A stretch of 64,000 nt of DNA from UBA11865 sp041570195 (GTDB lineage Bacteria; Chloroflexota; Anaerolineae; Promineifilales; Promineifilaceae). Below the pieces are notes generated by a model. That model did not search any database. It was not told the DNA's origin and worked only from the letters and a program-made list of their open reading frames with translations. The stretch spans positions 1-64,000 of the forward strand of contig JBFFWQ010000010.1 in assembly GCA_041570195.1 (NCBI GenBank), written 5' to 3'. The translations under genes were made by a program, and so were the position numbers. Below, one piece after another: positions 8,544-17,033 of the stretch; within the stretch, counting starts at the first letter, position 1, and each line of letters begins with the position of its first letter.

Positions 8544-9221
8544 TCACTCATTTTCCCGAAGCACATATCCAACGCCGCGCACGGTATGGATCAAGCGCGA
8601 TAGCTCGTCGATCTCTGTTTTCTGCCGTAGATAACGCACATAAACTTCGATGATATTGCTTTCACCCCCGAAGTCATATCCCCATACCCGGTCAAATATG
8701 ATATCTCGGGTCAGAACTTGCCTTGGATTGCGCATGAATAGCTCAAGGAGTTCGTATTCCTTGGCCGTCAGGTCAAAGGTCAGTCCGCCGCGCCGCCCCT
8801 GCCTGGTGCCCGTATCGAGTTCCAGATCGGCAAAGCGATAAACTTGCGGCTGCGCCGGTTGAGCTCTACGAAGCAAAGCCCTAACACGGGCAAGCAGTTC
8901 GTCAAATGAGAACGGCTTGACCAGGTAATCATCAGCGCCCGCGTCCAGGCCAGCCACTCTATCCTCAATCGATTCTTTGGCGGTTAGCATTAGAATAGGT
9001 ACGTCGCTTGCCGCGCGAAGTCGGCGACAAACCTCAAGCCCGTCAATTCCAGGAAGCATCAGGTCCAGCAGAACCAGGTCGGGGGGGTTGTCACGTGCCT
9101 GTTCAAGGCCATCCTTGCCGTCGACAGCCGTATCCACCGTGTAGTTCTCGTAAGTCAAGCCGCGCTTGAGAAACTGCCGGATCCGCTCTTCGTCTTCAAT
9201 CACCAATATCCTGGGTGCCAT
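8544..9221 (-). CDS. OmpR-family response regulator
   Basis: Transcription factor of 225 residues. The receiver domain (1-120) has acidic residues in ILVIEDEE, phospho-acceptor Asp53 in LVLLDLMLPG and the conserved Lys in DDYLVKPFS. A winged-helix DNA-binding domain follows (about 128-225) with LTAKEYELLELFMRNPRQVLTR and the RGVGYVL wing. AAGGAGG sits 5-6 nt before ATG 9221, a near-perfect ribosome binding site. It is the first gene of the regulator-kinase operon; a TTGCTT-16-TATAAT promoter lies about 42 bp upstream. Targets are unknown; the divergent PAP2 gene shares its upstream region. Confidence 0.95.
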   Translation of the reverse strand: MAPRILVIEDEERIRQFLKRGLTYENYTVDTAVDGKDGLEQARDNPPDLVLLDLMLPGIDGLEVCRRLRAASDVPILMLTAKESIEDRVAGLDAGADDYLVKPFSFDELLARVRALLRRAQPAQPQVYRFADLELDTGTRQGRRGGLTFDLTAKEYELLELFMRNPRQVLTRDIIFDRVWGYDFGGESNIIEVYVRYLRQKTEIDELSRLIHTVRGVGYVLRENE

Positions 9222-9262
9222 CTAAGTCCTCCTTCACCACATTGGCTGTGGTTTCTCCTTTG

Positions 9263-9290
9263 ATTATAGTCCTCCAGCCTCTTCAAGCAA
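9263..9290 (-). promoter_or_regulatory. Promoter of the regulator-kinase operon
   Basis: On the minus strand, -35 TTGCTT (9285-9290), a 16-bp spacer and -10 TATAAT (9263-9268). The start would fall about 35 nt before the regulator's ATG, which carries a strong SD. The -10 is a perfect consensus. Confidence 0.65.
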
Positions 9291-9462
9291 CAGCAATCGC
9301 CTTTTTGATCTGGCGCGTTTGCCTTACACGATGCCAGAGCAGTACAATCATGAACGGGAAGGTTGAACCTAAAACCATTGCGTGCGGCGTACGAGCCTTA
9401 GGGCAGCTACTCTAGGAGTGTTGCCTCGGTTTTGCCCTCACAGCCGGAGAAGAGTACATAAC

Positions 9463-10452
9463 ATGGATATCCTTGGCGATTTCAGTGTCGAGGTCACTCG
9501 TTGGCTCCAGCAGAATTATCCACAGCTTGAGACCCCGCTATCTTACGTGACTGAGGCTGGTCGCTTCGAATTCTATCTGGTCGTGCTCACGTTGACCTAC
9601 TGGTGTCTCCACAAACGCCTTGGCCAGGCTATCGGCTACTTGCTCACGATCTCGTATTTCCTGAATGCCATCTTCAAGCACGTTGTTCACAACCAGCGGC
9701 CGTTCTGGGAAGATCCTGCACTGGCCTTGGTAGAGGAATTCAGCTATGGCGTGCCGAGCGGTCATGTTCAGTCGGCAACTGTTTTTTACGGCCTGGTGGC
9801 CATGTTTATTCGCCGGGCTTGGGCTTGGATCCTGGCCGGAATACTCATCATCTTGATGGCGGTGAGCCGTGTCTACCTAGGCGTGCACGATATCGAAGAT
9901 GTGGTGATCGGTTTCCTACTGGGCCTTGCGGTCCTGGTTGGCTATGGTTTGTGGAATCGACACTTCTCTGCGCGCTTCAACAACCGCATTCTTGGCCAGC
10001 GCTTGCTAATCGCCGTCTCCGCACCTGTCATATTGGCAGCGATCTACGCCGCATTGTTGCTTCTAATGGAGGCACCCCAATGGCCGCCGCACCTCGAGCC
10101 GTTGGCAGACGCGGCCGAGCGCCAAAGTTGGGAAGACGCGGCGACTGCCTTTGGCCTATTACTTGGGCTAAGTATTGGATTCGTGATGGAAATCAGCCGC
10201 GTTCGCTTCATGGTGGACGGCACCATTTGGCGGCGTGCGATCCGATATCTGGTTGGATTGGTCGTCGCGGTGGCGTTGTGGCGCGGGCTTGGCGCGCTGT
10301 TGCCAGAGGACCCGCTAGCCCTGGCGATCCCCCTGCGGATCATACGCTACTTTGTCGTCTCTCTCTGGGTTTCTTACTATGCACCCTGGTTCTTTGTCCG
10401 CTTCAATCTTGCCAATGCCCGGCCGGAGCCGGAAGTTACGCTGACCCCATAG
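9463..10452 (+). CDS. PAP2-superfamily membrane phosphatase
   Basis: Integral membrane phosphatase of 329 residues of the type that dephosphorylates undecaprenyl diphosphate or phosphatidyl phosphates. All three PAP2 motifs are present: Lys72-x6-Arg79-Pro80 (KHVVHNQRP), Pro98-Ser-Gly-His101 (PSGH), and Ser135-Arg-x5-His142 (SRVYLGVHDIED). About eight hydrophobic segments follow through the protein. The C-terminal half, with four more membrane segments, is longer than in minimal PAP2 enzymes. The frame is open back to 9382, but GGAGAAGAG lies 8 nt before ATG 9463 and the protein begins naturally there. Likely substrates are lipid pyrophosphates; this is inference. Confidence 0.9.
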   Translation: MDILGDFSVEVTRWLQQNYPQLETPLSYVTEAGRFEFYLVVLTLTYWCLHKRLGQAIGYLLTISYFLNAIFKHVVHNQRPFWEDPALALVEEFSYGVPSGHVQSATVFYGLVAMFIRRAWAWILAGILIILMAVSRVYLGVHDIEDVVIGFLLGLAVLVGYGLWNRHFSARFNNRILGQRLLIAVSAPVILAAIYAALLLLMEAPQWPPHLEPLADAAERQSWEDAATAFGLLLGLSIGFVMEISRVRFMVDGTIWRRAIRYLVGLVVAVALWRGLGALLPEDPLALAIPLRIIRYFVVSLWVSYYAPWFFVRFNLANARPEPEVTLTP

Positions 10453-10533
10453 CTACTGGAGGGCACAATCGTTGCGAAGAGCAGCTTTTTCAGCATTCAG
10501 ACATTGACCTTCAACCTCCTCAGGTAGACGAAT

Positions 10534-11139
10534 TTGCTAGCCTACTTCATCCAGGGCATATTACTAGGCTTTCCGGCCGCTGCCACACCTGGCCCGCTCC
10601 AGGCGTACTTCCTATCCCAGACAATGCGCTCCGGCTGGCGAAAGACACTTCCGTCAGCCTTCGCCCCTTTGCTCAGCGACGGGCCAATCATTCTACTGAT
10701 GCTATTTGTCCTGACTCGCACACCAGATTGGCTCCTTCGAGGCCTTCGGATCATCGGAGGACTGTTCATCCTGTATCTGGCGTTCGGCGCCTTCGTAATG
10801 TTTCGCAGACAATTGGAGCCGCGGGTCGTCGTAGAATCAAGTCAAAAAGGGCTGATCAAAGCAGTGGTGACCAATTTACTCAATCCCAACCCCTACATCT
10901 TCTGGAGCCTAGTGGCCGGCCCAATCCTGATAGCCGCCTGGCGTGAATCATCTTTGTATGGCGCAGGATTCATGTTCGGCTTTTATGGCACCCTAATAGG
11001 CAGTTTCGCCACTTTGATCGTCGTCTTCGCCACAGCTGGCCGCCTGTCCCCCAACCTGGTCCGAGCTCTGACGGGACTATCTGCCCTAGCCTTGTTTGCA
11101 TTCGGGATTTATCAATTGTGGAGTGGGTTTAGCGGTTAA
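10534..11139 (+). CDS. LysE/RhtB-family exporter
   Basis: Membrane protein of 201 residues with about six hydrophobic segments and the N-terminal signature GFPAAATPGPLQAYFLSQTMRSGWR, matching the LysE/RhtB family of amino acid exporters (conserved TPGP in helix 1, and the later LLNPNPYIFWSLVAGP). Family length is about 200-215, so it is complete. The start is TTG 10534; a weak AGGT lies upstream and no ATG is available before the conserved first helix. It lies 81 bp after the PAP2 gene on the same strand. The substrate is not predictable. Confidence 0.87.
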   Translation: MLAYFIQGILLGFPAAATPGPLQAYFLSQTMRSGWRKTLPSAFAPLLSDGPIILLMLFVLTRTPDWLLRGLRIIGGLFILYLAFGAFVMFRRQLEPRVVVESSQKGLIKAVVTNLLNPNPYIFWSLVAGPILIAAWRESSLYGAGFMFGFYGTLIGSFATLIVVFATAGRLSPNLVRALTGLSALALFAFGIYQLWSGFSG

Positions 11140-11166
11140 GAAAGGTGCCGTTCACTCACGAGAGAC

Positions 11167-11943
11167 CTAGCGGGCTGTAGCCAGTAATAGAAGGCGCGGA
11201 CTGTCGTCTTTGTAAGGCAGCCGGTCATAGTCGCCGTAAAGGGCAACCAATGCAAGACCTGCGGCCGCCACAATCTGTTCAAGCTGATGGGCAAAATAGT
11301 AATGTAGAGTCGCTTGGGCCACGGTTCTCCGCGGTAACCCGCCCTCAGCCGGCGATGCGTCTACAATCCACACAGTGTCCCTCGTCTGTCGGTCGCCATC
11401 GCCAGCGCTTGATACCATCAAAACAATTGTTTCGTCCTGGCTTGGATCATGAACAGTACGATCCAGCAATAATAGGCCATCTTGCGCCGGATCATGAGCT
11501 TCGACCGGATTGTCTACGTCAATGAACAGCGCCCCACCCGCCTTCAGGTGTCCGCGTACGTGGCCCAAGCAAAATGCCAGAGCCGGCGGACTTAGATGCA
11601 TCAAGGTATTGTACGGCAATGCCACCAGGCCATACTTCTGCCCAAGCTGGAAATCGGTGATATCGCCTAGTTCCAGTCTGGCTCGCTCACGCACGGCCGC
11701 TCGCTCGCTAGCTACCTTGGCCTTGGCGACGGCCAGCATTTCTTCGGAATTGTCCAGACCGGTAGTTTTCTGGCCGATCCGGACCAGAGGCAGCAGCAAG
11801 CGGCCGGTGCCACAGCCCAATTCCAGGACCGGGCCGCCTGACTTCTCAGCCAGCCTGATCACGAATTCGATATCTTCGGTTAAGTCGCCGTGAAGCAAGT
11901 CGTAGTAGCGGGCGATCTGATCGTACATATCCTGGGTCGCCAT
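11167..11943 (-). CDS. Class I SAM-dependent methyltransferase
   Basis: Rossmann-fold methyltransferase of 258 residues. Motif I is VLELGCGTGRLLLPL (about 39-53), an acidic residue follows in TGLDNSEEML (about 60-70), and motif IV-like LVALPYNTLMHL is near 110. The N-terminal YDQIARYYDLLHGDLTEDIEF is typical of small-molecule methyltransferases of this group. The substrate is unknown. It follows the crotonase gene by 24 bp on the same strand and is probably translated from the same leaderless transcript. No clear SD precedes ATG 11943. Confidence 0.87.
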   Translation of the reverse strand: MATQDMYDQIARYYDLLHGDLTEDIEFVIRLAEKSGGPVLELGCGTGRLLLPLVRIGQKTTGLDNSEEMLAVAKAKVASERAAVRERARLELGDITDFQLGQKYGLVALPYNTLMHLSPPALAFCLGHVRGHLKAGGALFIDVDNPVEAHDPAQDGLLLLDRTVHDPSQDETIVLMVSSAGDGDRQTRDTVWIVDASPAEGGLPRRTVAQATLHYYFAHQLEQIVAAAGLALVALYGDYDRLPYKDDSPRLLLLATAR

Positions 11944-11967
11944 CCGGTTAAAGCTGTCATTGAATAC

Positions 11968-12747
11968 TCAGCCGCCGTAATTAGGCCGGCGCTTGTCCTT
12001 GAAAGCGGCCATAGCCTCCAAATGATCGGTCGACGGCCATAGATCGATAAACAATTCCTTCTCAAGTTGATACGCCGATTGAAGTGACTGATCAGCCGTC
12101 TGCCAGGTCAGTCGCTTCAGAGCTGCCAATGCCGCCCTTGGCAAGAAACGTAGTTCGTCTGCCCAACTCAGAGCCGCGGCTAGGACCTCTTCATGCTTGA
12201 CCAAGCGATGAACGAGACCCATGGCCATCGCTTCTTGCGCGTCGATTGCCCGTCCGGTTAATAGCAGTTCCATAGCCCGGCTGGCTCCCAAGAGATGGAC
12301 AAGCCGCGCTGCGCCGCCCCAGCCAGTCGTCAAACCCACCTGGACCTGGGCAAATCGAAATCGCGCATGGTTGGCAGCTACTCGCAGATCACAAGCGGTC
12401 ACGATCTCGCAGCCACCACCGATTGCCTCACCATTGACAGCGCAAATCACTGGCGCTGGCAATCGTGTGAGCCGATCTAGTGCGGCACCCATGACGCGAT
12501 TAAGTCGCTCAGCGTGAACCTTCTCTGGATGGTCGGCAAGTTCCTTGAGGTCGCCACCGGCAGCAAATGCCTTGTCACCGCTGGCCGTAATAATCATCAC
12601 CCGCAGCGACGGATCTCCAGCCGCCTTTTCAACTGCCGCCGAGAATTCTGTCTGGGCCAACCAGTTCAATGCGTTTCTCGCCTCGGGTCGATTTATCTTG
12701 AGTACGGCCACTCCCCGATCGACCTGGTAACCTATAGAACTGCTCAT
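11968..12747 (-). CDS. Enoyl-CoA hydratase/isomerase (crotonase) family protein
   Basis: CoA-dependent crotonase-fold protein of 259 residues. The oxyanion-hole regions are recognisable (DKAFAAGGDLKEL and GEAIGGGCEIVTACDL). In canonical enoyl-CoA hydratases two glutamates act, one in GGGCE and one in a QPEI-like motif; here the first is present but the second position reads AQVQVGL, Gln in place of Glu. It may be an isomerase, hydrolase or other crotonase rather than a hydratase. The frame is open to 12777, but a TTGACA-17-GATACT promoter places transcription start on ATG 12747, which would make the mRNA leaderless and supports this start. Confidence 0.88.
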   Translation of the reverse strand: MSSSIGYQVDRGVAVLKINRPEARNALNWLAQTEFSAAVEKAAGDPSLRVMIITASGDKAFAAGGDLKELADHPEKVHAERLNRVMGAALDRLTRLPAPVICAVNGEAIGGGCEIVTACDLRVAANHARFRFAQVQVGLTTGWGGAARLVHLLGASRAMELLLTGRAIDAQEAMAMGLVHRLVKHEEVLAAALSWADELRFLPRAALAALKRLTWQTADQSLQSAYQLEKELFIDLWPSTDHLEAMAAFKDKRRPNYGG

Positions 12748-12753
12748 GGCCAA

Positions 12754-12782
12754 AGTATCTTGGCGTTTGTCGACCATGTCAA
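12754..12782 (-). promoter_or_regulatory. Leaderless promoter of the crotonase gene
   Basis: On the minus strand, -35 TTGACA (12777-12782, perfect consensus), a 17-bp spacer and -10 GATACT (12754-12759). Six bases then separate it from ATG 12747, so the expected +1 is the A of the start codon. No ribosome binding site is present. Confidence 0.65.
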
Positions 12783-12791
12783 GCCGTCAAT

Positions 12792-12820
12792 TTGCTGACC
12801 CGCACCTGTTCCAATAGACT
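12792..12820 (+). promoter_or_regulatory. Leaderless promoter of the small exported protein gene
   Basis: -35 TTGCTG (12792-12797), a 17-bp spacer and -10 TAGACT (12815-12820), then AATTCC and ATG 12827. Transcription would start on the initiation codon. It stands back to back with the crotonase promoter. Confidence 0.6.
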
Positions 12821-12826
12821 AATTCC

Positions 12827-13429
12827 ATGGCATCTGGCGAGAAACAAAGTTGGCGCTGGTTGAATTGGAGCATCTTACTCGTCTTTGGCGGGGCGGTGTT
12901 CCTCATTGGATTGATCTCGGCCGGCGTTTTCGATCCTAAACCTATCGGAGACCCAATCGATACTCTGCCGCTGGCTCCTTTAGAAGTGAATGCTGGCCAA
13001 GTAAGGTTGAACTGGCTGGCGTTGTCGGTGCCTGACACGGATCACTCCCTGCGCCTGGAGGCGGCGTTGATCGAAGGTGAAGTAGACAGCGCATACGGAC
13101 TGGTCATCGGTGACGAATCTGAAAACCTACTTGTGGCCATTTCTCCGGTTGGCTACGTGACTATCTTGATCAATAGTAACCTCGAAGAACGGCCGATCAT
13201 CCCCTGGCGCACCTGGCCGCACGTCGCCATGGGTAATAGCGCCAACGAACTGTGGCTGGACATTGAGGGTGACGAGCTCACGGCCGTCCGCACCAATCGT
13301 GAATTGCTTTGGCAAGGCTCCTTATCAGTTCCCGGCAAGGGCATCGGTCTGTGGGTTGAAAGCTATGGCGGACCAGCCAAGATTGATTTCAGCTCCCTCG
13401 AACTTTTCGCCGCCGAACCCAACACTTGA
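12827..13429 (+). CDS. Single-pass exported protein with a lectin-like (LamG/DUF1080-like) beta domain
   Basis: 200 residues. A cytoplasmic Lys/Trp-containing N-terminus is followed by one transmembrane helix (about 14-32, ILLVFGGAVFLIGLI), then an all-beta domain (about 50-195). Features such as AYGLVIGDESENLLVAISPVGY, LWLDIEGDELTAVRTNRELLW and GIGLWVESYGGPAKIDFSSLEL resemble the jelly-roll domains of the 3-keto-disaccharide hydrolase/concanavalin group, in which GxxVNG and G.vGL..E.... motifs recur. No catalytic residues are evident. It could bind saccharide at the surface; this is inference. No SD is present and the promoter suggests a leaderless mRNA. It converges on polA. Confidence 0.75.
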   Translation: MASGEKQSWRWLNWSILLVFGGAVFLIGLISAGVFDPKPIGDPIDTLPLAPLEVNAGQVRLNWLALSVPDTDHSLRLEAALIEGEVDSAYGLVIGDESENLLVAISPVGYVTILINSNLEERPIIPWRTWPHVAMGNSANELWLDIEGDELTAVRTNRELLWQGSLSVPGKGIGLWVESYGGPAKIDFSSLELFAAEPNT

Positions 13430-13467
13430 TTTTTGACATAACTAGCACTCATCAGGAATTGTAAGCG

Positions 13468-16245
13468 CTAGTCCTTTAGCTCCAGCCAGTTTGTTCCGCT
13501 GCTGGTCTCAACCTTCAAGGGCACGTCCAATGGCAAAGCATTTGACATCGTGTCGATCACGAGTGATTCAACCGCTCTGACCTCTTCCTCCGGCACCTCA
13601 AGCACGAGCTCGTCATGTACTTGTAACAACATGCGGGCCCGATAACCATCTCGCAATTTGGCGTCCAGTCTAATCATAGCGATCTTAATAATATCGGCCG
13701 CGGTGCCCTGAATCGGGTGATTGACAGCCTCGCGATCAGCCCTTGCTTCCACTTGACGGTTGACCCGCGCCCCGGTCATGAAAATGGGGAAGTAGCGCCG
13801 TCTGCCTAGCATGGTCTCGACATAGCCCTGGCTGCGGGCTAGTTGGCGAGTCTCCTCCAGGTAGCGACTTATACCTGGGAAACGCTCAAAATAAGCCTTG
13901 ATGTAGTTTTCGGCCTCGGCCAGCGTCAGCTCAGAGTCGCGGGCTAGACGGTAGGGACCCATGCCATATATCAAGCCAAAATTGACGGCCTTGGCAAATC
14001 TTCTTTGATTGTAACTTACCTCTTCAACGTCAATGTCATAGACCGCGGCCGCGGTGGTACTGTGAATGTCTTGATCCAGCTTGAATGCCTCGAGCAAGGC
14101 CTGGTCCTGGCTGACATGTGCCAGAACCCTCAGCTCGACCTGGGAGTAGTCAGCAGCCAGAAAGTACCAGCCGGGTTGGGAGACAAATCCACGCCGGATC
14201 TGTTGGCCGACTTTGGTGCGAATCGGGATGTTTTGCAGGTTTGGCGAGCTACTAGCCAATCGGCCCGTGACGGCGCCGGTTTGCTTGTAGCTGGTGTGTA
14301 TGCGCCCTGTATCCGGTTTGACCATCTGAGGCAGAGCATCCACATATGTGCTCTTCAGCTTGCCGAGCTCACGAAACTCGACGATAGCGGCCACAATGCC
14401 TGATTCGTCGACCGCCTGAAGGCCTAGCAATACATCGGCGGCGGTCGAGTAATGGCCGCTCTTTGTTTTGCGGAGCCCTTCGTGTGGTAGCTTGAGACGC
14501 ATGAAAAGCACGTCGCTGAGTTGCTGGGTGGAGTTGATATTGAAAGGTTCGCCGGCAATCTCATAGATCGTCAGCTCCAACTGGTTCAGTCGTTCCTCGA
14601 GCTGGGCAGACATTGCCTTGAAGAATTCCACATCGACGCCCACGCCGGCCTTTTCCATGGCCGCCAAAACCGTTATTAGCGGCATCTCAATCTCGTCGAG
14701 CAATTTCGATAGGCCTTTTGCCTCGATCTCCGGCTGCAATTCGTGTGCCAGGCGCAACGTCAAGTCCGCATCGGCCGCTCCATAAGGCGCCGCCTTCTCG
14801 ATTGGCACCTCGGCGAATGTGCGTTGGTTTCGCCCTTTTCCAATCAACGCGCTTATGGGAGTCATCTCGACGCCCAGGCGGTGAAAAGCGAGATCCTTTA
14901 GTCCCAAATGCTTACTGCCGGGGTCAGTGAGCCATTCGGCGATCATCGTGTCGAAACCCAGCGGTGTAACTGACAAGCCGTACCGCTCGAGGATAGCATA
15001 ATCATACTTGGCATTGTGGGCGATCTTTGGAATGTCGCGATTCGTCAGCGCCGGCCGAAGCGCTGCTAGGACCTCCTGGAGCCCAAGTTGTCCGTCGGCC
15101 AGGACGGCCTCTCCGGCAAACAACGCCAACTGGCCATCACTGTTCTGTGATTCGCCTCTCAGGTGTCCGACCGGAATATAGTAGCCTGTGCCGGGTTCGA
15201 CCGCCAGGCAAATGCCAACCAACTCTGCCTGTCGCTCATCCAGACCGGTCGTCTCTACATCAAAACTTATTTCCGTCGCCTCGGCCATCTTTTCTGCCAG
15301 CTCGCGCATAGCCTCTTCTGAGCGGACGATCACCGTTACGGTCGGCGGCTGCTGACCGATATTTGGCGTATCTGCCATCGTATCGGCAAGACGGCCGCTC
15401 AGGCTACGAAACTCGAGTTCCCGGAACAGCTCAAGAACCTGGTCGGGATCGAATTCTTTTGTGACGCAGGCCTCCAGGTCCAGTTCAATTGGCGCATCGG
15501 TGACGATCCTGGCCAGCGCATAGCTCAGATAGGCATCCTCTTTGCCTGCGACCAGCTTTTTGCCCATGGCTCCCTTCACCTGGTCAACATGTTCATACAC
15601 ATTGTCCAAGGTGCCATATTCGGCCAACAACCGCACGGCCGTTTTATCGCCCACGCCAGCAACGCCTGGTATATTGTCGCTCTTGTCCCCTACCAATGCC
15701 TTATAGTCTACGACCTGATCGGGCCGCACATGCATCTTGTCGACTACGGCTTGCTCATCGTAAAGAGAAGGCTCTCGCTGCCCACGGCCGGCCGGTAATT
15801 CCACGACTGTGTTCCCATCGACCAGCTGCAATAGGTCCCTGTCGCCAGTAATAATATGAACCGGGACCTCATTATCCTTGGCCTGCCGGGCGATCGTCCC
15901 CAAAACATCGTCAGCCTCGTAGCCCTCCAACTCCAAGATCGGTATAGACAGGGTCGCCACGACCTGCCTTATGCGCTTGATCTGCTGCCTCAACTCATCA
16001 GGCATTCTTTCTCGAGTGCCCTTGTACGCCGCGAACAGTTCATCCCGAAACGTAGCCCCAACGTCAAAACTGACGGCCAGATACTGCGGCGGATCGTCGG
16101 CCAGCATCAAGTCCAGTAACGTTCGGGTGAAACCGTATGTCGCATTGGTGGGCTCGCCTTCCTTGGTTGTAAACGCTTCCAATGGCAGGGCATAGAATAC
16201 CCTGTAGGCCAACGCATGGCCGTCAATAAGTACTAGTTTCTTCAT
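13468..16245 (-). CDS. polA: DNA polymerase I
   Basis: Repair and Okazaki-fragment polymerase, 925 residues, full length. Three domains are visible. A 5'-nuclease (about 1-290) has LIDGHALAYR and the DGxxxDNIPG-type VGDKSDNIPGVAGVG. A 3'-5' exonuclease (about 300-500) keeps acidic residues in SFDVETTGL and YGAADADLTLRL, so proofreading is probably active. A family A polymerase domain has motif A DYSQVELRVLAH, motif B RRFAKAVNFGLIYGMG with Phe at the dideoxynucleotide-selecting position, and motif C QVHDELVLE. AGGGA lies 5 nt before ATG 16245. It starts 20 bp after the roadblock-Y1 fusion gene and is probably cotranscribed with it. Confidence 0.98.
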   Translation of the reverse strand: MKKLVLIDGHALAYRVFYALPLEAFTTKEGEPTNATYGFTRTLLDLMLADDPPQYLAVSFDVGATFRDELFAAYKGTRERMPDELRQQIKRIRQVVATLSIPILELEGYEADDVLGTIARQAKDNEVPVHIITGDRDLLQLVDGNTVVELPAGRGQREPSLYDEQAVVDKMHVRPDQVVDYKALVGDKSDNIPGVAGVGDKTAVRLLAEYGTLDNVYEHVDQVKGAMGKKLVAGKEDAYLSYALARIVTDAPIELDLEACVTKEFDPDQVLELFRELEFRSLSGRLADTMADTPNIGQQPPTVTVIVRSEEAMRELAEKMAEATEISFDVETTGLDERQAELVGICLAVEPGTGYYIPVGHLRGESQNSDGQLALFAGEAVLADGQLGLQEVLAALRPALTNRDIPKIAHNAKYDYAILERYGLSVTPLGFDTMIAEWLTDPGSKHLGLKDLAFHRLGVEMTPISALIGKGRNQRTFAEVPIEKAAPYGAADADLTLRLAHELQPEIEAKGLSKLLDEIEMPLITVLAAMEKAGVGVDVEFFKAMSAQLEERLNQLELTIYEIAGEPFNINSTQQLSDVLFMRLKLPHEGLRKTKSGHYSTAADVLLGLQAVDESGIVAAIVEFRELGKLKSTYVDALPQMVKPDTGRIHTSYKQTGAVTGRLASSSPNLQNIPIRTKVGQQIRRGFVSQPGWYFLAADYSQVELRVLAHVSQDQALLEAFKLDQDIHSTTAAAVYDIDVEEVSYNQRRFAKAVNFGLIYGMGPYRLARDSELTLAEAENYIKAYFERFPGISRYLEETRQLARSQGYVETMLGRRRYFPIFMTGARVNRQVEARADREAVNHPIQGTAADIIKIAMIRLDAKLRDGYRARMLLQVHDELVLEVPEEEVRAVESLVIDTMSNALPLDVPLKVETSSGTNWLELKD

Positions 16246-16265
16246 GGCGGTCCCTACCGTGCCTG

Positions 16266-17033
16266 CTAATAGGCGCTGCCCAAATAGAACAGCAGCTCCT
16301 CTCCGGCCAATGGTTCGGCTGACGGGCTAGCCAGGAAGCCTTTTGCCCAAAGGTCAATCGAAGCGTCAAATTGACGTTGGATATCTTCTTGAATGCGGCT
16401 CTTGAACTGGCATGCGACCCAAGAACTGGTTCTGTGAGGTGGGCAGTGCATGACCAAGTGTACGTGATCGGATGCGACGCCGACAAAAGTTAGATGGCAA
16501 CCCGTCTCCTGGGCCAGATTTCTGGCGCTTAACATCGCGGCCTGTCGCATGGCCCGTGACATAGGTTTGACCGGCCGCCAGGCAATCGCAAGAGTTCCTG
16601 CAGGGTCGGCCTCCCATTCGTCCTTGGATGTTCCGTTAACACCGTCTGGAAGACAAGCACCTAGTAGATCGGCACTGCGGCTCAGGAAATTGATGGGTGT
16701 TTCGACTTGGGCCGCCAACGTCAACAGAAAATCGGCCACTGGTCTCGTGAACAGTAGAAGAGGTTCTTCGTGTGTGCTGAGCTGTACAAATTGAATCTGG
16801 GCCGTGCGAGTCTCATCATCCCACGTCGATCGTACTCTATGCGCTAGCTCATCGGCCAACTCTGGATCCCCTGCCCGGCCGCAGCTCAAGACCTGCTCGT
16901 CCGTGGTCACGAGGATTTGCTCCAGGCGAGAAGACAAGCCCGTATCACGGCATATTCGCTCAAAATCGCCGGCTGAAACGGAAGTGAGAGCGCCTGCTGT
17001 TCTGGGCGCATTATTGACTGACTGTGCGGGCAT
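16266..17033 (-). CDS. Fusion of a roadblock/LC7-like domain with an IS200-type Y1 (HUH) transposase-like domain
   Basis: 255 residues with two parts. Residues about 22-128 look like a roadblock/LC7-type domain (helix, ILVTTDEQVLSCG strand pair, then FVQLSTHEEPLLLFTRPVADFLLTLAA), a small fold often linked to GTPase switches. Residues about 143-255 match Y1 transposases of the IS200/REP-associated type: GVASDHVHLVMHCPP with the metal-binding His190-Val-His192 pair, SSWVACQFKSRIQEDI, LWAKGFLAS, and a final helix with candidate catalytic Tyr250 in FYLGSAY. No IS ends or flanking hairpins are seen, so it looks domesticated. GGAG sits 8 nt before ATG 17033. polA follows 20 bp downstream, suggesting a link to DNA replication or repair. 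Domain calls are from pattern recognition. Confidence 0.72.
   Translation of the reverse strand: MPAQSVNNAPRTAGALTSVSAGDFERICRDTGLSSRLEQILVTTDEQVLSCGRAGDPELADELAHRVRSTWDDETRTAQIQFVQLSTHEEPLLLFTRPVADFLLTLAAQVETPINFLSRSADLLGACLPDGVNGTSKDEWEADPAGTLAIAWRPVKPMSRAMRQAAMLSARNLAQETGCHLTFVGVASDHVHLVMHCPPHRTSSWVACQFKSRIQEDIQRQFDASIDLWAKGFLASPSAEPLAGEELLFYLGSAY

Noticed and set aside
9603..10946. A 447-codon plus-strand frame across the PAP2 and LysE genes.
   Set aside because: It overlaps two genes with intact family motifs in other frames and shows no recognisable domain; composition is shadow-like.
16266..17033. Reading the Y1-domain gene as an active IS200/IS605 insertion sequence.
   Set aside because: No subterminal hairpins, target site or tnpB are seen, and the protein is fused to another domain and placed in tandem with polA.
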